DNA of 64,000 bases from Xanthomarina maritima. GTDB lineage: Bacteria; Bacteroidota; Bacteroidia; Flavobacteriales; Flavobacteriaceae. Position numbers and translations under genes: made by a program. Below the pieces are notes generated by a model. The model ran no database searches. It was not told the DNA's origin and saw only the letters and a list, made by a program, of their open reading frames with translations. Shown piece by piece: positions 1 to 8,809 of the stretch. The DNA is taken from assembly GCF_008084905.1 (NCBI RefSeq), contig NZ_VSFC01000030.1, positions 1,478-65,477 of the forward strand, written 5' to 3'. Every line of letters starts with the position of its first letter. Position 1 is the stretch's first letter.

Positions 1-46
1 TAATTAAAAGCTCTTTGTTTATATTCGCCTAAAGCATTTCTTTTCC

Positions 47-892
47 ATGCCATTAGAAACAAGAGTTTACCAAAAAGAACGGACTATTAACATTGGAGCG
101 CTTTTAAAAGCGAGTATTCGGGATATCTATAAATCCCGTTTTTTAGCAAGACAACTTGCTGAGCGAGACATCAAGGCACAATACAGGCAGTCTTATTTAG
201 GGATAATCTGGGCATTTATTGCGCCATTAGCTACAGCTTTAGTATGGATAGTTCTAAATAAAACGGGGACTGTTAGATTATCAGATACAGGAATCCCTTA
301 TCCAGTGTATGCTTTTTCAGGGACTCTAATTTGGTCAATTATTGTGGCGGCTATTAATTCACCCATACAAAGTACCAACGCTGCTAAGGGGATTTTAACG
401 AAAATCAATTTTCCTAAAGAAGCACTTATAATGTCTGGAATTTACAAACTGTTATTTGATAGTGCTATTAAAATTATCTTATTGATTTTATTTGTTTTTG
501 CTTTTGGTGTTGGATTTCATTGGAGTTTGCTCTTATTTCCTCTGGCTATTTTTGGAGCTATTTTGTTTGGAACCACTATGGGATTGTTTATAACCCCCAT
601 GGGATTATTATATCAAGACATAGGTAAAATTATCACTTTCGGGATGCAGTTTTTAATGTATGTTACCCCAGTGGTCTACGCCATTCCAGAATCAGGTATT
701 ATGAAAGCCATCATGACCTGGAACCCAATAACACCAATTGTTTTAACAGCTCGTGATTTGGTAGTAGGTTTTTCGCCAGAACATATCAATTATTTTTTGA
801 TGGTTTTGGTTGTTTGTATTCCCTTTTTGTTTTTAGGCTTGATTATCTATAGAATATCAATTCCTATTATTGTAGAAAGATTAAGCGCCTAG
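47..892 (+). CDS. wzm: ABC-2 type polysaccharide export permease (Wzm-like)
   Basis: This is the inner-membrane channel subunit of an ABC exporter that moves undecaprenyl-linked glycan to the periplasm. The 281-residue protein has a cytoplasmic N-terminus with the charged stretch before the first membrane segment (about 51-70), then hydrophobic segments near 86-106, 136-155, 160-182, 195-213 and 249-269. The WNPITP motif at 225-230 is typical of the ABC-2 permease family. The ATPase gene follows after 96 bases, so the two form a Wzm/Wzt pair. The upstream part of the locus lies outside the window. Family assignment is firm; whether the cargo is O-antigen, capsule or teichoic-like glycan is inferred from the neighbouring glycosyltransferases. 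Confidence 0.93.
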   Translation: MPLETRVYQKERTINIGALLKASIRDIYKSRFLARQLAERDIKAQYRQSYLGIIWAFIAPLATALVWIVLNKTGTVRLSDTGIPYPVYAFSGTLIWSIIVAAINSPIQSTNAAKGILTKINFPKEALIMSGIYKLLFDSAIKIILLILFVFAFGVGFHWSLLLFPLAIFGAILFGTTMGLFITPMGLLYQDIGKIITFGMQFLMYVTPVVYAIPESGIMKAIMTWNPITPIVLTARDLVVGFSPEHINYFLMVLVVCIPFLFLGLIIYRISIPIIVERLSA

Positions 893-923
893 AATTTAAA
901 GTATAAAATGGTATTAATTTGAT

Positions 924-946
924 GTCAGTCTGAGCTTGTCGAAGAC
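924..946. repeat. Fragment of a dispersed intergenic element
   Basis: This 23-base stretch with core CTGAGCTTGTCGAAG lies between the permease and ATPase genes. It matches 33589-33611 at 21 of 23 positions, inside the palindromic element described there, and is related in wording to the GAGCTTGCCGAAG stretch near 41210. It looks like a leftover of a dispersed repeat rather than a gene-specific signal. Confidence 0.7.
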
Positions 947-988
947 CAATTATATAGAAAAGAAAATTAGATAGTGTTATAAAAATAA

Positions 989-2221
989 ATGTCAAAGAAA
1001 CAGGATACATTACTGGATAACGAAGTACTTGTAAAAGTAGAAGGTTTAAGCAAGAAGTTTTGCAAAGACTTAAAGACGAGTCTTTGGTATGGAGTAAAAG
1101 ATTTGGTTAGTGGAGTGCGTGGGTCCAGTGAGGAACGTGAGTTACGTCCAAAAGAGTTTTGGGCCATTAAAGACATTAATTTTGAATTAAAACGAGGCGA
1201 ATGTCTAGGTTTGATAGGTCATAATGGGGCTGGAAAATCGACGCTTTTAAAAATATTAAATGGACTGATTAATCCAGATGCAGGAAAAGTAACCATAAAA
1301 GGTCGCGTAGGCGCTCTTATCGAGTTAGGCGCTGGTTTTAACCCCATTCTAAGTGGCCGTGAGAACATTTATAACAATGGCGCTATTTTAGGTTTTAGCA
1401 GAAAAGAAATAGATTCGAAGCTAGAGGCTATTATAGATTTTGCAGAACTGCAAGAGTTTATAGACATGCCTGTACAGCATTATAGTTCGGGTATGAAAGT
1501 ACGCTTAGGCTTTGCGGTTGCTGCACAAATGGAACCCGATGTCTTGATTATTGATGAGGTACTGGCTGTAGGAGATTTAGGCTTTATTTTAAAGTGTTTT
1601 AAAACCATTGATGCTATTTTACCACAAACAGCAGTGATATTTGTGTCACATAACATGCCCATGGTGAGTCGTATTTGTAGTCAAATAATTTTAATGGATA
1701 AAGGAAAAGTTAAATATCAAGGAGAGAACGTGTCTAAAGGCATTGATCAATATTATAATTCATTTTTAACAGGTGAAGAGTCAAGTCTTGTTTATACAGA
1801 TAATAGTATTAGCTTAGAAGAAGCATTTATCGAAGGAGTTGAACCAATTAATGGTATTTATCAAGTGAGCTGGGGCGATACCATCCAATTAAATTTTAAG
1901 ATTAAAAACTTGACCTTATCAAAAATGCCTTATATTTCATTAGTAATTTATGATAAAGAACAAAGAGGAGTAGCAGAAATATTTCCAACTGGGCAACAAT
2001 TGAATGACATTGAATATAAGGGATTTATTGACTTTTCATTTAAATTAAATAACATCTATCTATCTAAAGGAATTTATCATTTAACTTTTAATGCTTCAGA
2101 AAGTAAGAGTTTTAATACTTATTATAAGATACATAAGGCTATTTCTATTAAAATAGATCATGAAGAACAAATGTGGACCCCTTTTCTATTAGATTCTGAA
2201 TTAATTAATTTTAAAAATTAA
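989..2221 (+). CDS. wzt: ABC exporter ATPase with glycan-binding-type C-terminus (Wzt-like)
   Basis: This is the ATP-hydrolysing subunit of the polysaccharide exporter. The nucleotide-binding domain covers about 14-245: Walker A GHNGAGKST at 77-85, signature YSSGM at 165-169, Walker B VLIIDE at 185-190 and the switch histidine at 221. Residues about 265-410 form an extra beta-rich domain, absent from plain ABC ATPases. In the Wzt family such domains bind the modified non-reducing end of the finished chain and so couple termination to export. The presence of several methyltransferases downstream fits that mode, though which group is recognised cannot be read from the sequence. The 96-base spacer before it carries a repeat fragment (924-946). 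Confidence 0.93.
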   Translation: MSKKQDTLLDNEVLVKVEGLSKKFCKDLKTSLWYGVKDLVSGVRGSSEERELRPKEFWAIKDINFELKRGECLGLIGHNGAGKSTLLKILNGLINPDAGKVTIKGRVGALIELGAGFNPILSGRENIYNNGAILGFSRKEIDSKLEAIIDFAELQEFIDMPVQHYSSGMKVRLGFAVAAQMEPDVLIIDEVLAVGDLGFILKCFKTIDAILPQTAVIFVSHNMPMVSRICSQIILMDKGKVKYQGENVSKGIDQYYNSFLTGEESSLVYTDNSISLEEAFIEGVEPINGIYQVSWGDTIQLNFKIKNLTLSKMPYISLVIYDKEQRGVAEIFPTGQQLNDIEYKGFIDFSFKLNNIYLSKGIYHLTFNASESKSFNTYYKIHKAISIKIDHEEQMWTPFLLDSELINFKN

Positions 2222-2329
2222 TACCTTTTGAAAGCAATAATTAGTTTGGTTATTATTGTTTTTTATTAGTAATTATAGCATATTTAAAAGATAAAAAATT
2301 TTACTATTTTAAGGTAAAACATCCAATAG

Positions 2330-3121
2330 ATGATTAAAAAAATTAAGAAAAGATTAAAGTCGTTATATAATAAGCATAAGCTATTAAAAACATATAAGGG
2401 GAACACTTATCATTGTACTGTTTGTAACAGTAATTTGAATGTATATTTGCCTTTACCTGATTTTTATAGAATAAATGCTGAAATTCATGGTTACAAGTAT
2501 TTTGGGCAAAATGAGCATGTAAATGTAAAAACTTATTCTTGCCCAATTTGTGGCAGTTCTGATAGAGATAGAATGTATGCCGAATATTTTAAGAGATTTG
2601 TACTGCCAAAAAATTCTAAAAAATTATTATTACATGTTGCTCCAGCTTGGAAACTGAATGACTTGTTTTTAAAAAAACACTTTAAAGTAACTACTACAGA
2701 TTTAATGATGGATGGTGTTGATTATAAGTTGGATATTGAAAATATGGAGGCTTTTAATAACAATACATTCGATTATTTTATTTGTTCACATGTATTAGAG
2801 CATGTTGCTAATCCAGATAAAGCATTGAAAGAATTATATCGTATTCTCAAACCTCAAGGTTTAGGAATAATAATGGCTCCTGTAATCCCTAAATTAGAGT
2901 TTACATTAGAAGATAAGAGCCATACTAGTGAAGAAGATAGAGTAAAGTATTATGGGCAGGCAGATCACCTTAGATTGTTTTCAAAAAAAGATTTTATGAG
3001 TAGAATTGAAAACGGTGGCTTTAAATTAATACAATATGATATAAATAAGTTTGGAGAAGAAGCTTTCAATAAATTAGGTTTAAAACCATCATCAATTCTT
3101 TATATAGGATTAAAACAATAA
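2330..3121 (+). CDS. Zinc-ribbon class I SAM-dependent methyltransferase
   Basis: The 263-residue protein starts with a probable zinc ribbon formed by C29-x2-C32 and C71-x2-C74 followed by GSSDRDR. A methyltransferase type 11 fold follows; residues around CSHVLEHVANPDKALKELYRILKP are the typical later motif. The glycine-rich motif I is weak (LLLHVAPAW). It is a paralogue in layout of the protein at 14962-15738, which has the same two CxxC pairs and the same CGS-R-R ending. The stop overlaps the next start by one base (TAATG), so it is translationally coupled to the aminotransferase. The substrate is unknown; a sugar or lipid-linked intermediate of this locus is likely. Confidence 0.82.
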   Translation: MIKKIKKRLKSLYNKHKLLKTYKGNTYHCTVCNSNLNVYLPLPDFYRINAEIHGYKYFGQNEHVNVKTYSCPICGSSDRDRMYAEYFKRFVLPKNSKKLLLHVAPAWKLNDLFLKKHFKVTTTDLMMDGVDYKLDIENMEAFNNNTFDYFICSHVLEHVANPDKALKELYRILKPQGLGIIMAPVIPKLEFTLEDKSHTSEEDRVKYYGQADHLRLFSKKDFMSRIENGGFKLIQYDINKFGEEAFNKLGLKPSSILYIGLKQ

Positions 3122-4191
3122 TGATAAACGTTACCAAAACATTTTTACCACCACAAGCAGAGTATCAAGCTATTTTAAAAAAAGCTTGGGATACAGGCTG
3201 GATGACCAACAGAGGTATTTTGGTGCAAACTTTGGAGACTGAATTAAAAGAACATCTTTCTGTTTCAAACATTTTAACAATGACTAATGGTACCTTGCCA
3301 TTGCAAATAGCAATAAAAACATTAGCACTAAAAGGTGAAATAATAACCACACCTTTTTCTTATGTTGCAACCACCTCTAGTATTGTATGGGAAGGCTGTA
3401 GGCCTGTATTTGTAGATATCCATCCAGAGTATTTAACTATAGACGAAACAAAGATTGAAGCGGCCATAACCCCAAAAACATCAGCTATTTTAGCCACACA
3501 TGTATTTGGTAACCCTTGTCATGTAGAAGAAATTGAGCGTATTGCCAAAAAACATGATTTAAAAGTGATTTATGATGGGGCCCATTGTTTTGGAGTGACT
3601 TATAATGGGCAGTCTATTTTTAGTTTTGGCGATGTGAGTACCTGTAGTTTTCATGCCACCAAATTGTTTCATACAGGAGAAGGTGGTGCCTTGTTTTGCA
3701 AACCAGACTATTTTGAAGCAATGTTTTTTAGTCATAATTTTGGACATAAAAGCAAAGAGGATTTTCAAGGAGTAGGTATTAATGCGAAGATGAGTGAGCC
3801 ACAAGCTGCTATGGGTCTTGCAGTTTTGCCTTATATGAATATGATATTAACCGAACGCCAACAAATTGTAAATATTTATGATACAGCTTTAAGTGCTTTG
3901 CCAATCCAAAAAATTAAAATACGCGAACATACAGATTGGAATTTTAGTTATTATCCAGTGATTTTTGAATCTGAGAACCAATTATTACAAGTTGTTAAGG
4001 CTTTAGAAACGCAATCTATTTTCCCTAGACGATATTTTTATCCATCTTTAAATACAATAGATTATGTAAAAGGTAAAGCAATGCCAATATCTGAATCTAT
4101 TAGTAAACGTGTTTTATGTTTGCCTTTATATGTTGGATTAAAAATAGAAGATATAGAAACAATTAAAAATATCTTAATTGAGCATATATGA
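3121..4191 (+). CDS. DegT/DnrJ/EryC1/StrS-family PLP aminotransferase
   Basis: This enzyme is predicted to put an amino group on a nucleotide-linked keto sugar, giving an amino-deoxy sugar for the glycan. The 356 residues cover the full family length. Visible features are the TNGT cofactor-phosphate region (55-58), the PLP-ring aspartate in YDGAHCFG (D152) and the Schiff-base lysine K181 in SFHATK, followed by GEGGAL. It overlaps both neighbours (TAATG upstream, ATGA downstream), so it is tightly coupled to the methyltransferase and to the WbqC-like gene. The keto-sugar-forming dehydratase that would feed it is not in the window. A purely regulatory or SMAT-like role is less likely. Confidence 0.92.
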   Translation: MINVTKTFLPPQAEYQAILKKAWDTGWMTNRGILVQTLETELKEHLSVSNILTMTNGTLPLQIAIKTLALKGEIITTPFSYVATTSSIVWEGCRPVFVDIHPEYLTIDETKIEAAITPKTSAILATHVFGNPCHVEEIERIAKKHDLKVIYDGAHCFGVTYNGQSIFSFGDVSTCSFHATKLFHTGEGGALFCKPDYFEAMFFSHNFGHKSKEDFQGVGINAKMSEPQAAMGLAVLPYMNMILTERQQIVNIYDTALSALPIQKIKIREHTDWNFSYYPVIFESENQLLQVVKALETQSIFPRRYFYPSLNTIDYVKGKAMPISESISKRVLCLPLYVGLKIEDIETIKNILIEHI

Positions 4192-4895
4192 AAGTAGCCA
4201 TTATGCAGCCTTACTTTATGCCATATTTAGGATATATAGCCATAATAAATTATGTTGACGAATTTATTTTGTTTGATACACCTCAGTTTATTAGGCATGG
4301 TTGGATAGAGAGAAATAAAGTTCTTAAGTTAGATGGAGATACCATGTATATAAAAGTACCTTTGGTGAAGCATGCAAGAAATACAACAATTGAAAATGTT
4401 ATTATAAATAATAACTTGAGTTGGAAGCATAAAATAATTTCACAATTAGATCATTATAAAAAAAGAGCGCCTTACTATAAGAATGTGATAGCGCTTCTTC
4501 ATGAAATCTTTGATGAAGAATATTCCAGTATTGTGAGTTTGAATTATAAATCCTTACAAATACTTTGTCGCTATCTTGGTATTATAACTCCTATTTCTAT
4601 TTGGTCTGAAATGAAAGTAGAAATAGATGAAGTGAAAGCTCCAGATGAATGGGCATTACATATATGTAAAGCCTTAAAGTATGATACATATGTAAATTTG
4701 CCAGGAGGTCGTTCCTTTTTTGATGTTCAAAAATATGAGAGAGAAGGCATTTCTTTAAGTTTTCTTGAACTTGAGCCAACTCAGTATAAACAGTTTTCGA
4801 ATGTATTTGTGCCTTTTTTATCTATTATAGATGTGTTGATGTTTAATGATGTAAGTCAAGTTAAAGAGATGTTGAAAAATTTTAATTTAAAATAA
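4188..4895 (+). CDS. WbqC-like family protein
   Basis: The opening MKVAIMQPYFMPYLGY is characteristic of the WbqC-like family (about 230 residues; 235 here), found in O-antigen and capsule clusters next to sugar aminotransferases. Its biochemical role is not settled; proposals include N-acylation or another late step in amino-sugar formation. A conserved-looking LPGGRSFFD stretch lies near residue 165. It overlaps the aminotransferase gene by four bases (ATGA), and the next gene starts immediately after its stop. The gene order supports joint action with the aminotransferase on one unusual amino sugar; this is inference. Confidence 0.88.
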   Translation: MKVAIMQPYFMPYLGYIAIINYVDEFILFDTPQFIRHGWIERNKVLKLDGDTMYIKVPLVKHARNTTIENVIINNNLSWKHKIISQLDHYKKRAPYYKNVIALLHEIFDEEYSSIVSLNYKSLQILCRYLGIITPISIWSEMKVEIDEVKAPDEWALHICKALKYDTYVNLPGGRSFFDVQKYEREGISLSFLELEPTQYKQFSNVFVPFLSIIDVLMFNDVSQVKEMLKNFNLK

Positions 4896-5600
4896 ATGAA
4901 AAATTGGAAAACTTTTTGGCAGAATTATAGAGTGATTGAAATAAAATCACAAAATGATTTATTATATCAAGTAGGTAAAACTGTAGGGGGAAGTGTTATT
5001 TCTGAGGAACAATTTAAAGAAGATATAAATGAAATTATTGTTAATTTAGATTTAAAAAAAGACGATGTAATTTTGGACTTATGTTGTGGGAATGGTGTTT
5101 TAAGTTATAAATTATCCAATTCAGTTGAAAAAGTTATTGGTGTAGATTTTTCACAATCATTTATAGAAAACGCAAAAAAGCATAGTACAAATAAAAATAT
5201 TAGTTATTATGTTGTAGATGTTTTAAATTCTGAATATATCAATAAGCTTATTGCTGAATATAATGTTACTAAGGTATTGATGAATGATTGTTTGGCTTAT
5301 TTTGAACCTAAATCATTAGATTTAATTATATCTAAATTGTCAAAACATAAAGTGACTATTTTAATGAGTAGTATTTTAGATAAAGAAAGAAAATGGCACT
5401 TTTATAATACGTTGACACGTAAAATAAATTATATTTTAGATGTAACTTTTTACAATAGTAAGTCAGGTATTGGCTATTGGTGGACAAAAAATGAGATACA
5501 AAAAATAGCAGATAAATATAGGTTTGAGGCAAAATATTTTATGCACCATAATAAAAATCATACGGCTCATTATAGATTTAATGTGAGATTAAAAAAATGA
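4896..5600 (+). CDS. Class I SAM-dependent methyltransferase
   Basis: The 234-residue protein carries the SAM-binding motif ILDLCCGNG at 59-67, with the acidic end of strand 2 in GVDFSQSF. It is compact, with no extra domain, like small-molecule or sugar methyltransferases. Its start codon directly follows the stop of the WbqC-like gene, and its end overlaps the sulfotransferase start by four bases. It is probably part of the amino-sugar subcluster, for example as an N- or O-methyltransferase. The precise target cannot be told. It reads as more AT-rich than the exporter genes, as many sugar-cluster genes are. Confidence 0.85.
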   Translation: MKNWKTFWQNYRVIEIKSQNDLLYQVGKTVGGSVISEEQFKEDINEIIVNLDLKKDDVILDLCCGNGVLSYKLSNSVEKVIGVDFSQSFIENAKKHSTNKNISYYVVDVLNSEYINKLIAEYNVTKVLMNDCLAYFEPKSLDLIISKLSKHKVTILMSSILDKERKWHFYNTLTRKINYILDVTFYNSKSGIGYWWTKNEIQKIADKYRFEAKYFMHHNKNHTAHYRFNVRLKK

Positions 5601-6412
5601 AGAGTAAAGATGTTATATGGATTAATGGAATGCCTAGGTCGGGTACTAGTTGGTTAAGCCAAATATTTGATAGTCATCCTAATATAAGTTTTAAACTATC
5701 TCCTTTGTTTTCTTATGCCTTTAAAAATTTTGTTGATGAGAATTCCAGTAAACAGGAATGGTTTGATTTATTTGAGAGAGTTTTTGTAACTAAAGATGAT
5801 TTTATTAACCAGAATTATCGAAGAGAGTCTGGGGAGTATCCTATATTTATTAAGAATGAGCTTACTAAATTAGTAATAAAGGATACCAGATATCATAATC
5901 TAACGGATAATTTATTAAAACTGTTTTCAGACATTAAGTTTATACATATAGTAAGACACCCTTGTGGAGCTATAAATTCATGGTTAAAAGCACCTAAAGA
6001 GTTTCCACAAAACTTAAATCCTTTAGAAGAATGGAGAACAGCTAAATCTAGAAAAAAAAGTATTGAAGAGTTTTGGGGTTTTGACGATTGGTTATTTTTA
6101 ACTAAGAAGTATTTAAAGCTTCAGGAAGAATTTCCCAATAACGTCAGGGTTGTTTTTTATGAAGATTTAGTGCATAATATTTATACGGAAAGTAAAAAAA
6201 TGTTTGAATTTGTTAATCTTAAGATAGGAAGGCAAACAATGGAATTTCTTGAGAAAAGCCAGAATTCCTATAATGAAAGTGAATATGCTGTATTTAAAAA
6301 CAAAGATGTAGCAACACAATGGAAAACAGAACTACATCCAGAAATAATAAATAGTATTGAGGAAGAATTGATAATAAATAATTTAACACACTTTTTCGAA
6401 CCTAAAGTATGA
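5597..6412 (+). CDS. Sulfotransferase family protein (PAPS-binding)
   Basis: This is predicted to move sulfate from PAPS to a hydroxyl of the glycan or a precursor. The 271-residue protein has the 5'-phosphosulfate loop MPRSGTSWL at 12-20 and the 3'-phosphate-binding stretch HIVRHPCGAINSW at 117-129 with R120. There is no signal peptide or membrane segment, so it acts in the cytoplasm. It overlaps both neighbours by four bases. No PAPS-making genes (cysD/cysN/cysC type) are seen in the window, so donor supply must come from elsewhere. The family also includes proteins of unproved function, so sulfation is a strong but not certain reading. Confidence 0.85.
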   Translation: MKSKDVIWINGMPRSGTSWLSQIFDSHPNISFKLSPLFSYAFKNFVDENSSKQEWFDLFERVFVTKDDFINQNYRRESGEYPIFIKNELTKLVIKDTRYHNLTDNLLKLFSDIKFIHIVRHPCGAINSWLKAPKEFPQNLNPLEEWRTAKSRKKSIEEFWGFDDWLFLTKKYLKLQEEFPNNVRVVFYEDLVHNIYTESKKMFEFVNLKIGRQTMEFLEKSQNSYNESEYAVFKNKDVATQWKTELHPEIINSIEEELIINNLTHFFEPKV

Positions 6413-7287
6413 TAATAAAACCTCTTGTAAGCATTAGTGTTGTTACCTATAATCATGTCAATTATATCAAAAAGTGTCTGGATGGGATCTTAATGCAACA
6501 AACTACGTTTCCTTTTGAGGTTATTATAGGAGAAGACGAAAGTACCGATGGCACTCGTGACATTTGTAAATCCTATGCAGAAAAATATCCAGACAAAATA
6601 AACTTATTTTTGCGTTCCAGAGAAGATGTCATTAATATTAAAGGAAATGCTACAGGGCGTTTTAATATGATTGAAAACCTAAAAGCTTGTAGAGGTAAAT
6701 ATATCGCTTTATGCGAAGGAGACGATTACTGGACAGAACCTTTAAAATTACAAAAACAAGTCGATTTTTTAGAGGCAAACCAGGATGTGAATGTTTGTTT
6801 TCATCGCGTTAATGTTTTAAGAGATAATAAGTTGAGTTTGCACGAAATGCCTGAGCCATTTAATATAAGGCCTTTTAAATATATCGAGTTATTAAAGCAC
6901 TATAATTTTATAGCAACAGCCAGTGTAATATTTAGAAAGCCACAGGACTTGGAGTTCCCTGCTTGGTTTACTAAATTACCCTTTGGGGATCTGGGCTTGT
7001 ATAAGCTGGTTTCTAAGAACTACAAAATACAGTGCTTGGACGAGGTTATGTGTGTGTATAGGGTGCATGACAAAGGCATCTATTCTGGTCTGGAAACTTT
7101 AAAAGCTTTGCAAATTTATTTGAACTTTTATAAAGTCATATTTCCTGTTTTAAATTTAGAGGAAAAAGAAATTGTCCGAATAAAAATTAGAGAAGTCACT
7201 TATAAAATTAGTAAATTAAAATTTCCAAAGACCCCTTTGCTCAAAAAACTTTATAATAGGTATCTTCGTTTTAAAAGTGTGAAATAA
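6409..7287 (+). CDS. Glycosyltransferase family 2
   Basis: This is a cytoplasmic GT-A transferase that adds one sugar to the lipid-linked chain. The N-terminal nucleotide-binding part shows ISVVTYNH and GEDESTDGTRD, and the metal-binding region is CEGDDYW near residue 104. The acceptor half follows, with a basic C-terminus (KLKFPKTPLLKKLYNRYLRFK) that could contact the membrane surface. Length (292) is usual for the family. It overlaps the sulfotransferase by four bases and ends one base before the next GT2 start, so it is in the same transcript. Sugar specificity cannot be read from the sequence. Confidence 0.92.
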   Translation: MIIKPLVSISVVTYNHVNYIKKCLDGILMQQTTFPFEVIIGEDESTDGTRDICKSYAEKYPDKINLFLRSREDVINIKGNATGRFNMIENLKACRGKYIALCEGDDYWTEPLKLQKQVDFLEANQDVNVCFHRVNVLRDNKLSLHEMPEPFNIRPFKYIELLKHYNFIATASVIFRKPQDLEFPAWFTKLPFGDLGLYKLVSKNYKIQCLDEVMCVYRVHDKGIYSGLETLKALQIYLNFYKVIFPVLNLEEKEIVRIKIREVTYKISKLKFPKTPLLKKLYNRYLRFKSVK

Positions 7288-7288
7288 G

Positions 7289-8116
7289 ATGAGTGTAAAA
7301 TTAAGTGTTGTAATTCCTTGCTACAATATGGGAGCTTATGTAACAGAAGCCATCGACTCTGTTTTAAGCTATCCCAATCAAGATCTTATAGAAATCATTG
7401 TGGTAAATGATGGTTCTAATGACCAAGGGTTTACAAAAAGCGTTTTAGAAGCTTATACTAACTCGAATATTACAATAATACATCAAGAGAATCAGGGTTT
7501 AGGGGCTGCCAGAAATAATGGCATTAAAGTTTCAAGAGCGCCATTTATTATTGCTTTAGATGCAGATAATAAGCTAAGACATGAGTATATAGATTATGGA
7601 ATTTCTATTCTAGAAGCGAATCCAACTATTGGAATTGTTTATGGAGATAACAGACAATTTGGAGTCAACAATCAAGATATTATTGTGGGATCATTTGATG
7701 TCTCCAGATTACTTAAAAAAAACTATATTGATGCCTGTGTGGTGTTGCGTAAAACAGCCTGGGAATCGGTTCATGGCTATGATGAGAACATGCCTATCAT
7801 GGGTTATGAAGATTGGGATTTAAACATGCGGCTTTTTTTTAAAGGCTGGCAATTTAAATATGTGCAGGAGATTTGTTTTGATTATCGGCTGAGAGAGAAC
7901 TCGATGTTAGTTACTTCTAATAAAAATAAAGACCTGCTCATAGATTATATGTTTTCCAAACCTGAATTAGAGCAGGCGAAACTGTTGCGTGATAAAATAA
8001 TTGGCTATTATGATTATAAAGAGATTTTAAAGAATTTTAAAAAAAGAAAGGTGATTCGTGCAGCAATAAAATTAGAAAGGCCTATTAAGTCAATCAATAA
8101 ATTGTTTAAAAAATAA
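7289..8116 (+). CDS. Glycosyltransferase family 2
   Basis: This GT-A transferase has 275 residues. The opening LSVVIPCYNMGAYVTEAIDS, the VVNDGSND donor-site motif and ALDADNK (the DXD equivalent) define the family. A later GYEDWDLNMRL stretch is the usual catalytic-base region of processive-like GT2 enzymes. The C-terminus is strongly basic. It follows the previous GT2 by one base and precedes the SDR gene by one base. It probably acts one step before or after its neighbour in chain building; the donor is unknown. Confidence 0.92.
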   Translation: MSVKLSVVIPCYNMGAYVTEAIDSVLSYPNQDLIEIIVVNDGSNDQGFTKSVLEAYTNSNITIIHQENQGLGAARNNGIKVSRAPFIIALDADNKLRHEYIDYGISILEANPTIGIVYGDNRQFGVNNQDIIVGSFDVSRLLKKNYIDACVVLRKTAWESVHGYDENMPIMGYEDWDLNMRLFFKGWQFKYVQEICFDYRLRENSMLVTSNKNKDLLIDYMFSKPELEQAKLLRDKIIGYYDYKEILKNFKKRKVIRAAIKLERPIKSINKLFKK

Positions 8117-8117
8117 T

Positions 8118-8804
8118 ATGGTTGTTGGAAATGGTTTAATGGCTAAGGCATTTAGTAATTATAAGACAAATAAAGATGTCATTATTTTTGCAGCAGGTGT
8201 TTCTAATTCTACAGAAACCAATGTTTTAGAGTTTCAACGAGAAACAGCTTTATTAGAAGCAACAATTAAAAAACACCCAAACGCTTTATTAATCTATTTT
8301 AGTACTTGTAGTATTTATGATGCTTCTGTAGCACATCGTCCGTATGTGAAGCATAAAATAGAGATTGAAACCTATATAAAAGAACATACCAAAGCCAATC
8401 TCATATTTAGAGTGTCGAATGTTGTTGGGCCACAAGGGAATGCTGCAACCATCTTAAATTATTTAGTGGATGCTATATGTCATGATGTGGAAATACCCTT
8501 ATGGAAGCATGCTGAACGTAACTTAATAGATAAAGACGATTTAAAATTAATTGTAGAAAATCTTATTAAAAGTGATGTCCGTAATCAAACGATAAATGTG
8601 GCTTTTAGAGAAAGTTTTTTGGTTTCTGATATTATTAAACAAATTGAGTTATTTCTTAACAAGAAAGCTAGGTTTCAAGTGGTTGAGAAAGGAAATTCTT
8701 TAAAAATTGACACCACTAAAATTTCAGATTCGCTAGATAAAATTGAGTCTATAAAAGGCACAGGGTTGCAATATATTTTTAACTTGCTAGAAAAATATTA
8801 TTAA
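8118..8804 (+). CDS. Short SDR-like NAD(P)-dependent sugar oxidoreductase/epimerase
   Basis: The 228-residue protein begins almost at the nucleotide-binding glycine motif (GNGLMA at residues 4-9) and has FSTCSIYD, then a YVKHK stretch that fits the Y-x3-K catalytic pair of SDR sugar enzymes. RVSNVVGPQG resembles the substrate loop of epimerases and reductases. It is shorter than normal extended SDRs (about 300), because the N-terminus is clipped to the glycine loop and the C-terminal domain is small. It likely reduces or epimerises a nucleotide sugar used here. The start could not be moved upstream, as the preceding gene ends at 8116. Confidence 0.78.
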   Translation: MVVGNGLMAKAFSNYKTNKDVIIFAAGVSNSTETNVLEFQRETALLEATIKKHPNALLIYFSTCSIYDASVAHRPYVKHKIEIETYIKEHTKANLIFRVSNVVGPQGNAATILNYLVDAICHDVEIPLWKHAERNLIDKDDLKLIVENLIKSDVRNQTINVAFRESFLVSDIIKQIELFLNKKARFQVVEKGNSLKIDTTKISDSLDKIESIKGTGLQYIFNLLEKYY

Positions 8805-8809
8805 AATCG

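Noticed and set aside
1-46. Possible end of a preceding gene
   Set aside because: Forty-six bases are too few to tell; no recognisable protein end was seen.
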